This document shows positions 32,314 to 42,799 of a stretch of 64,000 nt of DNA, one piece after another; the stretch's first letter is position 1; each line of letters starts with the position of its first letter. A program made the translations under genes and the position numbers. Source of the stretch: Liopterus haemorrhoidalis (taxonomy: Eukaryota > Arthropoda > Insecta > Coleoptera > Dytiscidae); NCBI GenBank assembly GCA_963971575.1, contig OZ020618.1:4466501-4530500 (forward strand), given 5' to 3'. The notes below the pieces were generated by a model. That model had not been told where the DNA came from. It saw only the letters and a program-made list of their open reading frames with translations, and made no database searches.

Positions 32314-33193
32314 TTGATTGGTTAAAAGGGCGCCGTACATATTTTTTTCCATCTGACTCCAATCGATTAACCTTCGTTTCATCGCTCCAAAGGATATGCT
32401 TCCATTGGGAAATAGTCCAATCTTTATGTTCCTTGGCAAAAGCTAGCCTGTGCTTCCTGTTTTTTGATGAAAGTATTGGCTTCCTTCTTGCAGCTCTTTC
32501 AAATAGTTGGTTCTCATTCAATCTTTCTCTGATAGAACGAGCTGATAGTGCATTAGGTTCTTCAGCAAATATCTCCTTTTGGATTTCTTTGGAGCTAAGG
32601 GATTAGTTTTTGCTAATCGAACTATTCGACGATCCACCGCTTCTGAAGTTTTTCGAGGTCGCCGACGTCTAGCTACATTTTCTGTGGTGTGATGTTTATT
32701 AAAATGTTGCACCGCGTTATAAACCATAGTTTTAGAACATTTTAATTTATTTGCAATTGCTCCAAAGACATATTTTCATTTAAATGCAGTTTTATTATGG
32801 CATTCCTCATGCCTGGTGCGCAACTTTTTTTTCTACCCATAATAAAAAAAAAACAACCTACAACACAAAAAACGAAATTGATGTTACCACTATAACCCTT
32901 GTATTAATAATTCTTACCAGTGTTTTATTTGTTGACACTGCTCAGAATCACAAAATAATGTTTTGCAATGTCGTTCCTAATTATATCGCCAATTGAAACA
33001 TGCACATGTACGCTTGAACTGAACTTAACAAATTTTACGACCGAAGATTTTTGGATGATGCAATATTTACTTTGGGGTATAGTATAAGGCATATAAATAT
33101 TAGTACATATTTGGCGATTTATTGACTATAGTTAAAACTAGAGAACATTGTCTGTAATTTTACCTGCCGTTCTTAATTAGTTCGCCACAACTG
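32314..33193 (-). mobile_element. Tc1-like element, internally deleted, copy 2 (left end lost)
   Basis: Matches copy 1 from ATTGATTGGTTAAAAGGG (32314) to the terminus CAGTTGTGGCGAAC inverted at 33193, with TA beyond. About 40 bp of the other end is gone, replaced by an AT microsatellite. Reading frames at 32518-32727 (HTH and basic linker) and 32237-32521 (RIRERLNENQLF to the WSDE motif and RPFNQS) are parts of one disrupted transposase, with the same C-terminal deletion as the other copies. A frameshift and a stop separate them. Confidence 0.87.
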
Positions 33194-33290
33194 TAGTACA
33201 ACGTGTTTTGTCTTCTATATAGATTTTCTTTTTCACCAATATCTGTGGCGAATCGAATCATTTGAAAGAATTATTTGCCGATTTCAGAGG

Positions 33291-33345
33291 GTAGTTAAAA
33301 CTAGAGAACATTGTCTGTAATTTCACCTGCCGTTCTTAATTAGCG
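33291..33345 (-). mobile_element. stub of a further Tc1 terminus
   Basis: Fifty bases equal to the end of copies 1-3 (TAAAACTAGAGAACATTG to CCGTTCTTAATTAG) stand alone after the shared flank at 33194-33290. The last bases of the terminus are missing. Confidence 0.75.
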
Positions 33346-34205
33346 GACCTATATCTCCGTTGTTGATCCTCATCACATTTCCTATCCACTGTAATCATCT
33401 AACTCTCATTGACTTATACAGTCCACAAAAGAGCCGCAATTTATATATATCCTATTTGAAATTAATTTTCTATTAAACTAAATGTTTGGAAAATTTATCA
33501 ATTTAATTTTCCACCTTCTTTTTATTCAATGAAAACGTGTATGTTTTTTTCAGCCGTCAGATCCAATAATATTTTCTTCACCATTTCATGAATGGTTCCA
33601 ATTATCACCGTCATAAGATTTAATTTAGCGAGTAATATGAATCTAGAATCTCTTCTTTCTCAACATATTTAACGAAGTAGATTTTTACTTTTATTTTATT
33701 TCAGTTAATTTTTGTCATCTTGCTTTACACCACAAACAAGGGTGGAAAAACGAACGAAAGGAGATGGAAAGATAGAGAATTAGTTTCCGAAACGAACATA
33801 GAAAGTTAATAATCAAAGTAAAATGTAATTTAGGTGTTAGAATTTTTGAAAGGCGGCTATTACAGTGACGCTTGCTTTTCGTAATCTCGTCAGGAAATTA
33901 TAGCGACGGTGGCAGATATTAGAGATGGTGGGATTCTTTGAGGCGTCCCGACGCCTCTGGGCTAACTCCCTCTGGCCTACAGGATGCGAGAAAATATATA
34001 ATACGTTATTTATGAGCGCTATATTGATATTTTTTGAAAAGGATACGCTCAGCATCAAATTTAAAAACTGTAATACCGACAAGACTGAATAAGATATCCA
34101 TTTTTAAAACCACAATAAACTCACTTTAGATAACCAGCTGATACTAACTAGATATTAGAACACGTACAGAAAAATCAGAAGTGTTTGTAAAAATAAAACT
34201 ACTTG
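33346..34205. other. intergenic, no gene found
   Basis: No assignable signal in either strand. Confidence 0.35.
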
Positions 34206-34902
34206 TGACTCTAGAGTGGTGTCCATAAGTATGGAAATTATTATAGATATTTTTGTTCTTGTAATTTGTATATAATTCAAAAGAAAAGAGCAATATTTTG
34301 CAACAATAGGAATACATTTTTTTCAGTATTTTACATTGAAATTTTAAAATGCGTCTGGCCAAAAAGTATGGAAACCTTATCAAACATGCTCTACTATGCA
34401 ATAACCAGCTTGTTGAATTGAAAATTTTAGTATAAAACTTATTCATTATTGTATTGACGTGTTTTGTAGTACCACGCCTCAGAAAAAATATTATTCTTGT
34501 GATGTAAAAACAAAAATTCAATTATACCACAGTGGCAATAAACAGTGTGACATTTTAAAACTTTTAAAGATACCAAAAGATACGATTTCAAAAATTATAA
34601 AGAAATTTAATGACAGAGGCACCGTGGACACCGAATAGGCCCACCTAAAAAAACACGTCAAGAGTAGATAAAATTGAAAAGAATTACAACATGTAATCCG
34701 AAAAAGAAATCAAGACACATTTCTGAGAAAACCTTAGAAAATTTTAATATTTCATTGTCAAATCGTACTATAAGAAGGAGACTAAATAATATGGGACTAT
34801 TTGGTAGAGTATCTGAAAAAGAGCTAATTATTTGTAAGAAGGGCTCGATTAGATTTTGCTGGAGATCATTTGGAATGGTCCATTAATAAATGGAAAACGG
34901 TC

Positions 34903-35194
34903 CAGAGTTTCCCAACCGCCGGTCCGTGAGATTTCTTTGCCGGTCCGCGAGATTTTGTAACAAAATCTCTGGTTTGTAGTTTGGAGGGGAGGACCTTTTT
35001 TTTATTTGCTCATTACTTACATTTTGGAGGTGAATACCTTTTTTTTGCTCATCACTTACATTTTGGACGTGAAGACCTTTTTTTTGCTCATCACTTAATA
35101 ATTTTGCGATACACATTCTTTCTAAATTTGCCGGTCCGCAATATTTTTCTAGGTCGCTTGCCGATCCACCATGAAAAAAGGTTGGGATACGCTG
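34903..35194. mobile_element. hAT-like MITE in Tc1, with the shared tandem motif
   Basis: CAGAGTTTCCCAACC and inverted CAGCGTATCCCAACC (13/15), then CCGGTCCG-type repeats inside both ends. Its middle (34980-35100) has three copies of the GAGGACC, T-run, GCTCATCACTTACATTTTGG motif. The host frame resumes directly (ACG GTC / CTT TAG AGT GAT), so no duplicated target remains, which is unusual for hAT. Confidence 0.8.
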
Positions 35195-35299
35195 CTTTAG
35201 AGTGATGAAAGCCAATTTAAATTGTTTGGGAGTGATGGAAAGAAGAACATGAGGCGTCCGAAGGGCGCAAGATATGACAATAAGTACCAGATTCCACTA

Positions 35300-35553
35300 T
35301 TCTCGACTCAAACTAACGTTGGCGGCGCTGCGTACGACAGTTAATGGACGACTAGAAGCGTATATGTCAGAAGTTTTTTCTTAATATTTATCTGTTCAAA
35401 CAATATTTCGACAAAAAAGCACTGTATTTAAGTCACTATATTTAAAAATACGTCTTAATTCTCATAAACTGCAGCACAAGACACTAAAAATATTATACAA
35501 ATATACGCTTCTGTCTGTCCACCAGATGTCTCACTATTATTTGGAGTCGCAAA
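35300..35553. mobile_element. second insertion in the Tc1 pseudogene, unclassified
   Basis: The Tc1 frame stops matching after KYQIP (35294) and resumes at KHGGG (about 35556). The ~255-bp insert starts CTCGACTCAAACTAACG and ends ATTTGGAGTCGCA, a weak inverted pair. The GTTGGCGGCGCTG phrase near its left end also occurs at 45700 and 62940. Confidence 0.6.
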
Positions 35554-35889
35554 TCAAACATGGCGGCGGAAACATCATGGTTTGGGGATGTTTTTCTTCA
35601 TCTGGAACTGGTCTAATAATAAGAATCGATGGGAAAATGGATCGATTTAAGTATAAATATATTCTAGAGAGTGTGATGCTTCCATATGCAGAAGAAGAAA
35701 TGCCTCTGAGATGGTTATTTCAACAAAACAATGACCCGAAGCATTCGCCAAATTTGGTAAAACATTTTTACATAAAAACGTACCGATAATGAAATAGCCA
35801 TCACAGAGTTCTGATCTTAATCCATTCGAGCACCTTTGGGAGCATTTAGATAAGCAAATTCGCAAAAACACACCTACAATATGTCTCGT

Positions 35890-37330
35890 TTTGAATTTTT
35901 AACTTAATTTTGTTTTTTCTAATGTTAGTTTATTTAAAAATATCAATGCGATATAGTAGTCCTCTCTGTTACTTTGATTTGTCTTATGTTTAGAAACGTT
36001 GCATTTTTTATAATATAGTTGAGATTAGTTCGTCATTGTGTTAAGACGTATTCTTTCAATTCAAGTTACGTGCGTATCACGTTAGACGGTTGTACTAAAC
36101 CTCTTTTCATATAAACTCTCTTAATATTTAAATATAAATATATGTAGTGATTTTATCACATATCAAAGTGTCTGTACTCTTCAATTGCAAATGTTCTGTT
36201 GGCGTCATCCTGAAGTTTCCTCAGCATCTGGGTACCCAGAAGACAGCTATCCACGAGAACCAAGATTAGTAACATTTGTTTATTGAATAATCACATAAGA
36301 CACTGTAGTCAAAATTCCGTCGAGTCCACGAAATTACATTATAGCTCTGTGTGGTGTGCTAAAAATTCCACATCAGTTAGTAGATGCCCCTACACTATAT
36401 ACCTGCTGCTGCAATAAGGATTTGAAGATGTTGACACTGGTGTACAGAATTAAATCTAAGGAAGAAATAGGGCACTTATACCCAATACGGGACATCTCGG
36501 CGATGTTCAACTATCTAATAGAATAGTTTTAATTGTAAAAACATCGTTAGTCATACAATAACTTAGCTGAAGAATAGTGGAAATGGATACGCATCTATAG
36601 ATCTATTCCTACTGCATAAAAAAACAACAGTTATGATAAACTCTTTTGCAACTCCAACATCAATAAATAAATTATTTCCAACCTTGGAAAATAGGTCACA
36701 TAGAGCCATATTCAAATTTTAATGTAATTTCTTTACTGGTAAAAAACTGATGTTAAAAATAAAATTTTGATTCATCAAGAGAATAACCTATTAAAATTTT
36801 TAGATTACGCCCAAGCCCCGGAGAATAAAAAAAGTCTCCACCCATGTAAACAGTATATGTACCTATTTATATTCCATTAATTAATTAAAGTGTAAAAAGT
36901 AAAGCTTCAAAAAGCAACAATTAGCCTGCAGCAACTAATTAGTAATATAGAGGTCGACACTGTCGCCACATTCTTTTTTTTTTCATTTATGTTCACCCCT
37001 GGTACGAATCCTACGAATGGAATTATCAGTTTAATCTTTCCAATATGTTAAAAGATTCTTATCGCGGATCAAGTTCAGGTTAATTAAAGCCGAAAAGACA
37101 TCAAAGGTGTGAAGAGATGTTCTTAATAAATTGTTTGAAAGACATCTTTCAAATCTATCCATCTCTCTTTCTTATAACGGTGGACTTTGACCTTCTCAAG
37201 CGCTCGGGAGGGCTACGGAGATCTATTTGTGCAGAAAGAAATGAAATTGGACCTAAGAAAAGATATTCTAAGCGCCTCCCCCCAGGAAACAATTCTGGGT
37301 GAGCGCCTTATATATACAAAGAGGTGAAAA
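35890..37330. other. intergenic, no gene found
   Basis: No recognisable coding sequence or terminal repeats. The 61-codon plus frame at 37117 is featureless. Confidence 0.4.
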
Positions 37331-37334
37331 ATAC

Positions 37335-38195
37335 AACTCAAACATCTAGCGAAATTTCCGTGAAGCACGCAGAAAATTAGAAATTACTTGGGGAGGCCAT
37401 CTGCTGGAGCATACAGATACTCCAAAATACCGAGTCAAATTAGATCGCTCGTTATCTTTTAAACAGAATTGTTGTGATATCAAGCTTAAAGTCTGCGCTA
37501 GAAATAACATACTTCGGAAATTAACAGGGTCCACGTGAGGTGCACAACCGGAGGTTTTACGAACATCTAGCTTTGAGTTTTTCTGCTGCCGAATATGCGG
37601 CACCAGTTTGGAATAACTCGGTGCATGCTGAACGTGTAGATACGGCGATAAACGATACTGTCCGAATAGTAACAGGATGTTTAAAACCAACACCTGTTAA
37701 TAAACTATATCATTGGGATAGCATCTCCAGATATCAGAAGACAGGTCGCCACAGAAGCAGAAAAATTTAAGGCGGATATAGACCACAGATACCCACTGTT
37801 TGATCACGAAGCTGAAACAAGCAGGCTTAAATCCCGTTTTTTACGTTCTACAACTGCCACACCAATCACTCCCATGAACCGAAGGATAGAACTTTGGAGG
37901 GAGCAGGCGTTGGTCACCTGGATTGCACCTAAAGAACAACTGAGCTTTGGTCACCAGTCATACAACGTGGAGGGCGCTGAACAGACTCCGTACTGGTGTT
38001 ACTAGGTGTAAAGACAACTTAAAGAAGTGGGGATACATTGCTGGAAGTGCAGAATGCGACTGCGGAAAATACCAGAATTAGCAACATCTACTGATTTGTA
38101 CAAACATAGGAGGTAGCTACACACCTGACGACCTCAATGATGCCAAGCGCTCGTGGTAACAAGATTTTGGGAGAAGTGTATATGACGTGGTATTG
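37335..38195 (+). pseudogene. jockey-like LINE, 3' third of the RT ORF
   Basis: Frame pieces read NFREARRKLEITWGGHLLEH, TDTPKYRVKLDRSLSFKQN, KVCARNNILRKLTGSTW, then (frame 2) FSAAEYAAPVWNNSVHAERV, NDTVRIVTGCLKPTPVNKL, then RLKSRFLRSTTATPITPMN-like and LICTNIGGSYTPDDLNDAKR-like pieces. This is the region C-terminal to the YADD motif in jockey-type elements: thumb, then the AEYA.PVW...TGCLKPTP block, then a cysteine-rich end. Several frameshifts. The 3' end at 38205-38217 has an ATGATGATGATGA run, as many LINEs do. 5' truncation removes the endonuclease and RT core. The 76-codon open frame at 37540-37770 is part of it. Confidence 0.87.
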
Positions 38196-38327
38196 CGGAC
38201 ACGAAATGATGATGATGAACTGTTTGTTTAATTTTCTTGTTTGAAATTTTGACCTCTAGTTTTATACCCAACATATTTTCCTTTATCCATTGAGTTACAC
38301 CTAATTTTTTCACATTCACAGAAGTTA

Positions 38328-38790
38328 AGCCTGGAACAGAATGCAACGCCGTCGCAAATGACGGCTCACGGCGTAGCGCGCTTGAGAACGCCGTTGAATT
38401 TTCGCCTGCACACAATGCAATCATTTTTAACGCCGTCAAAGTATCACGTGACAACCTATATCTGTATTTATACGTGCGCTTTCTTTTATTAAAATTATAA
38501 TGGATGATGAAGACTTGTGTGTGATGTTATTTATGTTGTATGCAAGTTATTTATACATACAAACACTTTACCAATCAGTAAAAACTGAGGTTAGGTGTTC
38601 TACGTCAACGTTCAACGGCATCAAAAGTTGGAAGTTGACGAACATTCAGTATCAACGGCGTTGGAACGCCGCTAGGACGTTACACATTCTGTACACTTGC
38701 GTACGACAAGTTGGTTTTAACTATCCTCTGACAGATAGCGTACAAACGCCGTCAACGCGCCGTAGAACTCGTTGCATTCTGTTCCCCACT
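38328..38790. mobile_element. PIF/Harbinger-like MITE with sub-terminal ACGCCGT repeats
   Basis: AGCCTGGAACAGAATGCAAC and inverted AGTGGGGAACAGAATGCAAC ends, with TTA on both sides (38325-38327 and 38791-38793). At least eight copies of ACGCCGT or ACGGCGT (both strands) crowd the two ends, resembling transposase-binding sites. It is GC-richer than its surroundings. The open frames across it (38134-38454 minus, 38500-38829 plus) are not conserved genes. Confidence 0.8.
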
Positions 38791-39487
38791 TTATGGCTAT
38801 ATTTGCGAACCGTGGCCAGTTCTTGGTAAGTGAGTTAATTAGTTAAAAAAATTGTCATACAGTAACGATGTCTACTAATCATTGGTAAAACACGTAGGTC
38901 GCAGATTTTACTATTAACTTACCAAGGTAGTTTGCTGTTTACAATATGTTTTAGTGTACAGAAAGTTTTCCATTTATTGCGAAATCTCTTTGCGATTTCT
39001 TTGTAAAAAATGAAGTAAATGTCTTCAAACCATCTTCATTAATATTAAAAATTCCTTTACTTTCGAATCGTTTTCAAATGACAACATTGTAGAATAAGCC
39101 GTCACAATAATCCAGAGATAGAATCACATTTATATTTAGACTCGGAGTCTTCATCGCAAGTTTTCTCTGCCAAGGCTATTTAACAGGTTGTAAATGGCAA
39201 GCACAGCCAACTTCAAATTTACATAATATTATTCGTTAATTTCTATCAACAACAACATATGATGTAATTATTTTACTATATGCTTTCATTCATATTTATA
39301 GATCATTAGCGTCGAGCATGGGTATTTATAAAAGGAAATTAGGTGAAATATTAGATTTCAAATGAACAAGAAACTGGCATAAAAAACATTCATGCGTCAT
39401 TATGTAACTCGGCATATGATGCAGAAATCTCGCGCCTTCTTGAGGCTTTACGTACAGATTTGTTGAACGAGATGTGTAAATTGGTAA
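38791..39487. other. intergenic, no gene found
   Basis: Nothing assignable. Confidence 0.35.
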
Positions 39488-39690
39488 CCAGACAACTGGG
39501 GCCGTAAGACAATTCGGGCCGTTCACAATTGGGGCATTTCACAACTGGGGCCATTAACAACTGGGGCGATGGACAATTCGGGCTGTACACAATTGGGGCT
39601 TTTCACAACTGGGGCCATTAACAACTGGGGCGATGGACAATTCGGGCCGTTCACCATTAGGGCTTTTGACAACTGGGGCCATAACTATAA
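39488..39690. repeat. 16-bp minisatellite in 64-bp higher-order units
   Basis: Monomers of the form ACAAYTGGGGCNNTTN. Four variant monomers (ending GTTC, TTTC, ATTA, ATGG) repeat as a block of 64 bp, about 2.7 times. Because 16 is not a multiple of 3, all frames are open over it, which accounts for the several short ORFs here on both strands. Confidence 0.9.
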
Positions 39691-39934
39691 GAGTCTTCTT
39701 TTGTTTAAAATAAAAAATAATTATTTTACAAGTGGGCATAAATTGCGTGTTCTTTTGAAAAAAAATATTTTAATGGTTTGATTAAGTACATTTTGGTGGG
39801 AATTAGAATAAATAAAAAATGTATTTTAAGGGTTGGCTTAAGTAAATTTTCTTCTTCATTTGATTAAAAAGTAATTGTTTTTTAAGGGTTAGAGTAAGTA
39901 AAATTTAGTGCTCTTTAGAACTCTAGTTAATTAA
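39691..39934. other. no gene found
   Basis: AT-rich. An imperfect ~75-bp repeat contains AAGGGTT.GATTAAGTAAATTTT (39765, 39827, 39887). Confidence 0.4.
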
Positions 39935-40648
39935 ATGCAACATTTACCAAAATATAACTAGAATTTTGAAAAAATAATTTAAACAATATAAAAATTAAAA
40001 AAAAAACAAAAAATAATATTGTCTCTTCTCGCAAGGTTCGATCCCTTTCGGATCGAGTTACTTGGGTGAAACGCCAGCGTCAAAACCACTACACCAGCAT
40101 ACACGTTCCATTGTAGCGTATTACAAAGCTATAACTTGTGTACATTATTAGCAAAAAATCACAAAAAATGCGTTTTTTTCCAAAAACGTAATCTGATCAA
40201 AAATTCCTGTTGTACTATTCCGGTTCACACCAATGTACATTACTTAGAATTTTTTCAGATTTTTAGTTTATACCATCTGTGCTACAGGGTGTGGGACAAA
40301 ATTTTTTTCGTACAATTTTGGAAAAAATGCGTCAAAATAATTTATTTTGCAAAAATAAAATTTTGATCGTTAATCCACGTACTAAGGGCTTTCCTTTGAT
40401 ACCCTACCCAGGATTTAAAAAAAAAAAAATTTTTTTCGGTAAGCAGATATTTGTTTATATTTTTAGAGTGATATGCTTTTTAGATGTTTTAGTATTTTTC
40501 CTATTTGCGGGTCAAATATTTGCATAAGCATGCCAAATTTCAACTCTCTAGGTTTAGCCGTTTGGCTACAATTTTTACCGAACAGACAGACAGACGACAA
40601 AATGACGGTATAAGGGTTTTTTTGGTCATACCTACAAAACCCTAAAAA
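39935..40648 (-). mobile_element. family A element, copy A3 (right end missing)
   Basis: In reverse orientation: AATGCAACATTTACCAAAAT, an AT-rich arm, a tRNA-like cassette (40031-40105), the GGTTCACACCAATGTACATT core, the TGTGGGACAAAATTTTT body, three CAGA units and the terminal hairpin ending CCTACAAAACCCTAAAAA. The part with the GTGTGAA hairpin is absent. The 76- and 82-codon frames inside correspond to frames in the other copies only by shared DNA, with different stops. Confidence 0.8.
40031..40105 (-). repeat. tRNA-like cassette of family A copy A3
   Basis: On the minus strand it begins TGGTGTAGTGGTT (box A), continues with TTTCACCCAAGTAA and has GGGATCGAACC as box B. It is alignable with the cassette at 46411-46480, resembling a tRNA-Val-type 5' half. 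Confidence 0.55.
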
Positions 40649-41426
40649 CGGTCGGCGAGAGAAAACAAAACCGGGGTCTAGACGAAAACTAGAAAGGATA
40701 CAGCCTTACGAAAGACGAAGTATCGATTTTGTTGAATTAAGATTTGAGTTAAATTACAAAAAAATGTTTTAGATCAAATTGTGTGACTTACACCATAATT
40801 CATCTACATTCGAATGAATGAGGAGTCAGAAGCGTTGCTCTATTGTTCGTCTGAGCTTCAGTGATTTAAAATGAATTGTTCCATATTTCCGCAACACCTC
40901 TGTAGCGTCGCTAGCGTCGCTCAACGTCCTTTTACTCAACCATTCGTCCTTTCAACATTTCTTTTTGTCATGTTTTCATAGGGACTGTGTTTTCATTTTT
41001 GTTAGTGCGGCACAAGAGATTTTGAAAGCATTTTTCTGTGGCTAATTTGTCGATGTTCTTTTTTTTTGTTTTTTTGTGTGGCTACATTTGCGGATGTTCT
41101 GTCGGATTTAAATTGAGCGTGTGACTTTATCTTCATATTTCACGCTATTGTTTTTTTATTGGAAGGGGTGGAATAATGCGAGTGTTTATATACTTGTTTT
41201 GTACTTATTTTGTTATCTGTAATCAACGTTTTATTTGACACTTTAATTTTTAGGACTGTAAAAAAAAACTTTATTACGGATTACTGAAAAATAACCCTGG
41301 AAAATATTAAGACAAACCCTCATTTACAACACAATTATTTAAAATACGGCAGATTTTTTACAGAGACTTTTTCTTATTGGTACATTATGTTATGAATTTA
41401 TAAAAAAAAAGTGTGAACTGTTTTGT
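40649..41426. other. intergenic, no gene found
   Basis: T-rich, no assignable signal. Confidence 0.35.
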
Positions 41427-42395
41427 ACTATCAAGAAGTAAACATCGGAATATTTGGTTTATTTAATAAGAAGTATGAGCTGCAACTTGAACAAGGGCAA
41501 AAGAAGCGTTTGCCATAGAAAAACTTAGCAGATAATCTTCGAGAATTGGTCTCGGGTTCACATCTATAAATCTCCTCTGAGATATTGTATCAAATGACTG
41601 TATTCGGAGCTCTTCTGCTCAAAGATTCCTAATGATTAAGTATTCCTACACTTCCAAGTACAGGTTCATTGCGACCCCGGCTAGTGCAGATTCGTTATAA
41701 TGCGACCGACAATTTAAGAATTTTAAGCTATCAGACACATCGACAAAGCGTGGAATGAAGTCACCCAGTCGTGTATGAAGCGTGTTTGGAAAAAATTGTT
41801 CAGTGAAATTGCTGAAGTTCACTGCAATCATGAAAATTATGTTGAAAATATCATCGAAGGTATTAAGTCATATAGCCTTTTCCAAAGGCATCGAAGGTTT
41901 TGATGAAGATGATATTCAGACTTTGTTAAAATCAAACGGTGAACCTTTGATTAATGAAGAGCTGCAGGAAATGGACTGCCATACGTCCCTAGAAAATGAC
42001 GAATCTGTTCCCGTGCGAAATGTAACTGTTAAAACCATCGAAAAGGCCCTTACTCTTCACAATCTTTCATGGAGTTGTTAGAAGAGAACGACGAAGATTA
42101 CGAGCGGGTGAGTGCTGTTAAACGTGTAATGCATTACCTGACAGTTATCGGCAAATTTTGCGCAATAAACGTAGAGAGGCCAAACAAGGGAATCTAGATT
42201 CTTTTTTGTAACGTGGAACAAAATAAATAATTAATTATTTAATGTACGCCTTTTTGTTATTCTTAATGTTTATTTAATAAATAAAGTGTTTTTGGAGGTT
42301 TACAATGTTTTTTTCAAAAATCCCTCGTTGATTGCGAAATTTCGCTTAACGCGATCATGTCCAGAACGTATCCCCCGCGTTGAATGGGGGTAACC
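41427..42395 (+). pseudogene. pogo/Tigger-like element, copy II, with transposase tail
   Basis: Uninterrupted counterpart of copy I. Reading about 41730-42225 in plus frames gives HIDKAWNEVTQSCMKRVWK-like sequence, SEIAEVHCNHENYVENII, a GFDEDDIQTLLKSNGEPL segment, TVKTIEKALTLHN, MELLEENDEDYERV and the basic end. This is the part after the DDE domain in Tigger proteins. A 99-codon open frame (41782-42081) covers the middle; a frameshift follows. The right end GGTTACCCCCATTCAAC (inverted) is at 42380-42395. Homology with copy I begins about 230 bp before the GGTTCATTGCGACCCC terminus, at about 41427. Confidence 0.82.
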
Positions 42396-42538
42396 AGTAA
42401 TCTTAAAGACCTAAGGGTTGCTAGAGACCCTTATAAGAGTTTCCAAAAATCGCGGAGCCTATGTTTGTACTTCGTGCCTATATTTTACGAACAACCTCTC
42501 CTATTTTAATAAGACATTAAATTAAACAAAATTTTTTC

Positions 42539-42793
42539 TAGTGGTGCCAAAAAAGTAGGTCCACCTGGAAGGGGGTTCCAAGAGTACCCCGGTACCCGTC
42601 CCCGAGGTTTTTTATGTTTTTCAGCTCGATCTTATTTTGCTCATCACTTTGATCCTTCATTTGGATTTTCCTTTTTTTCTGTCTGAACTCACAATTCTGT
42701 CTGCACCATATACACAGATTCAACTCAGTAGAACGAAAAAAACACAGAAAGTTCCTCCTATTATTTAATAATAAAACTAAATACACCACTTAA
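42539..42793. mobile_element. possible MITE with one shared-motif unit
   Basis: CTAGTGGTGCC on the left and an inverted AAGTGGTGTA near 42793 suggest short ends. GGGGTACC-type GC-rich sequence lies inside, and TTTTGCTCATCACTTTGATCC at 42636 is one unit of the tandem motif found in four other elements. No clear TSD. Confidence 0.4.
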
Positions 42794-42799
42794 TATAGA

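Larger units (their letters stand above)
34211..35880 (+). pseudogene. Tc1-like transposase with two insertions, second lineage
   Basis: A probable left end (AGTGGTGTCCATAAGTATGG) is at 34214. The coding remnant starts near 34520. An HTH region (KLLKIPKDTISKII-like) and GRPPKKTRQ-like linker are scrambled by stops, then NRTIRRRLNNMGLFGRVS is clear at 34770-34815. The frame reaches KWKTV at 34902, is cut by a MITE (34903-35194), resumes with SDESQFKLFGSDGKKNMRRP (first catalytic Asp) at about 35200 and is cut again by 35300-35553. It continues KHGGGNIMVWGCFSSSGTG, then WLFQQNNDPKHS near 35720, where the catalytic Asp of the usual QQDND is Asn. It ends with NPFEHLWEHLDKQIRK (third acidic residue). 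I did not find the right inverted repeat. Confidence 0.87.

Noticed and set aside
34144..34521. 125-codon minus-strand frame
   Set aside because: It is antisense to the left end and 5' part of a Tc1-like pseudogene and is not conserved in itself.
39488..39690. CRISPR array
   Set aside because: There are no unique spacers; it is a continuous minisatellite in an animal genome.
39326..39781. Several 60-70 codon frames on both strands with repeated Pro/Asn motifs
   Set aside because: All arise from the 16-bp minisatellite, which keeps every frame open.
42241..42370. Regulatory palindrome GCGAAATTTCGC as an operator
   Set aside because: It is part of the terminal region of the Tigger element and occurs in both copies.
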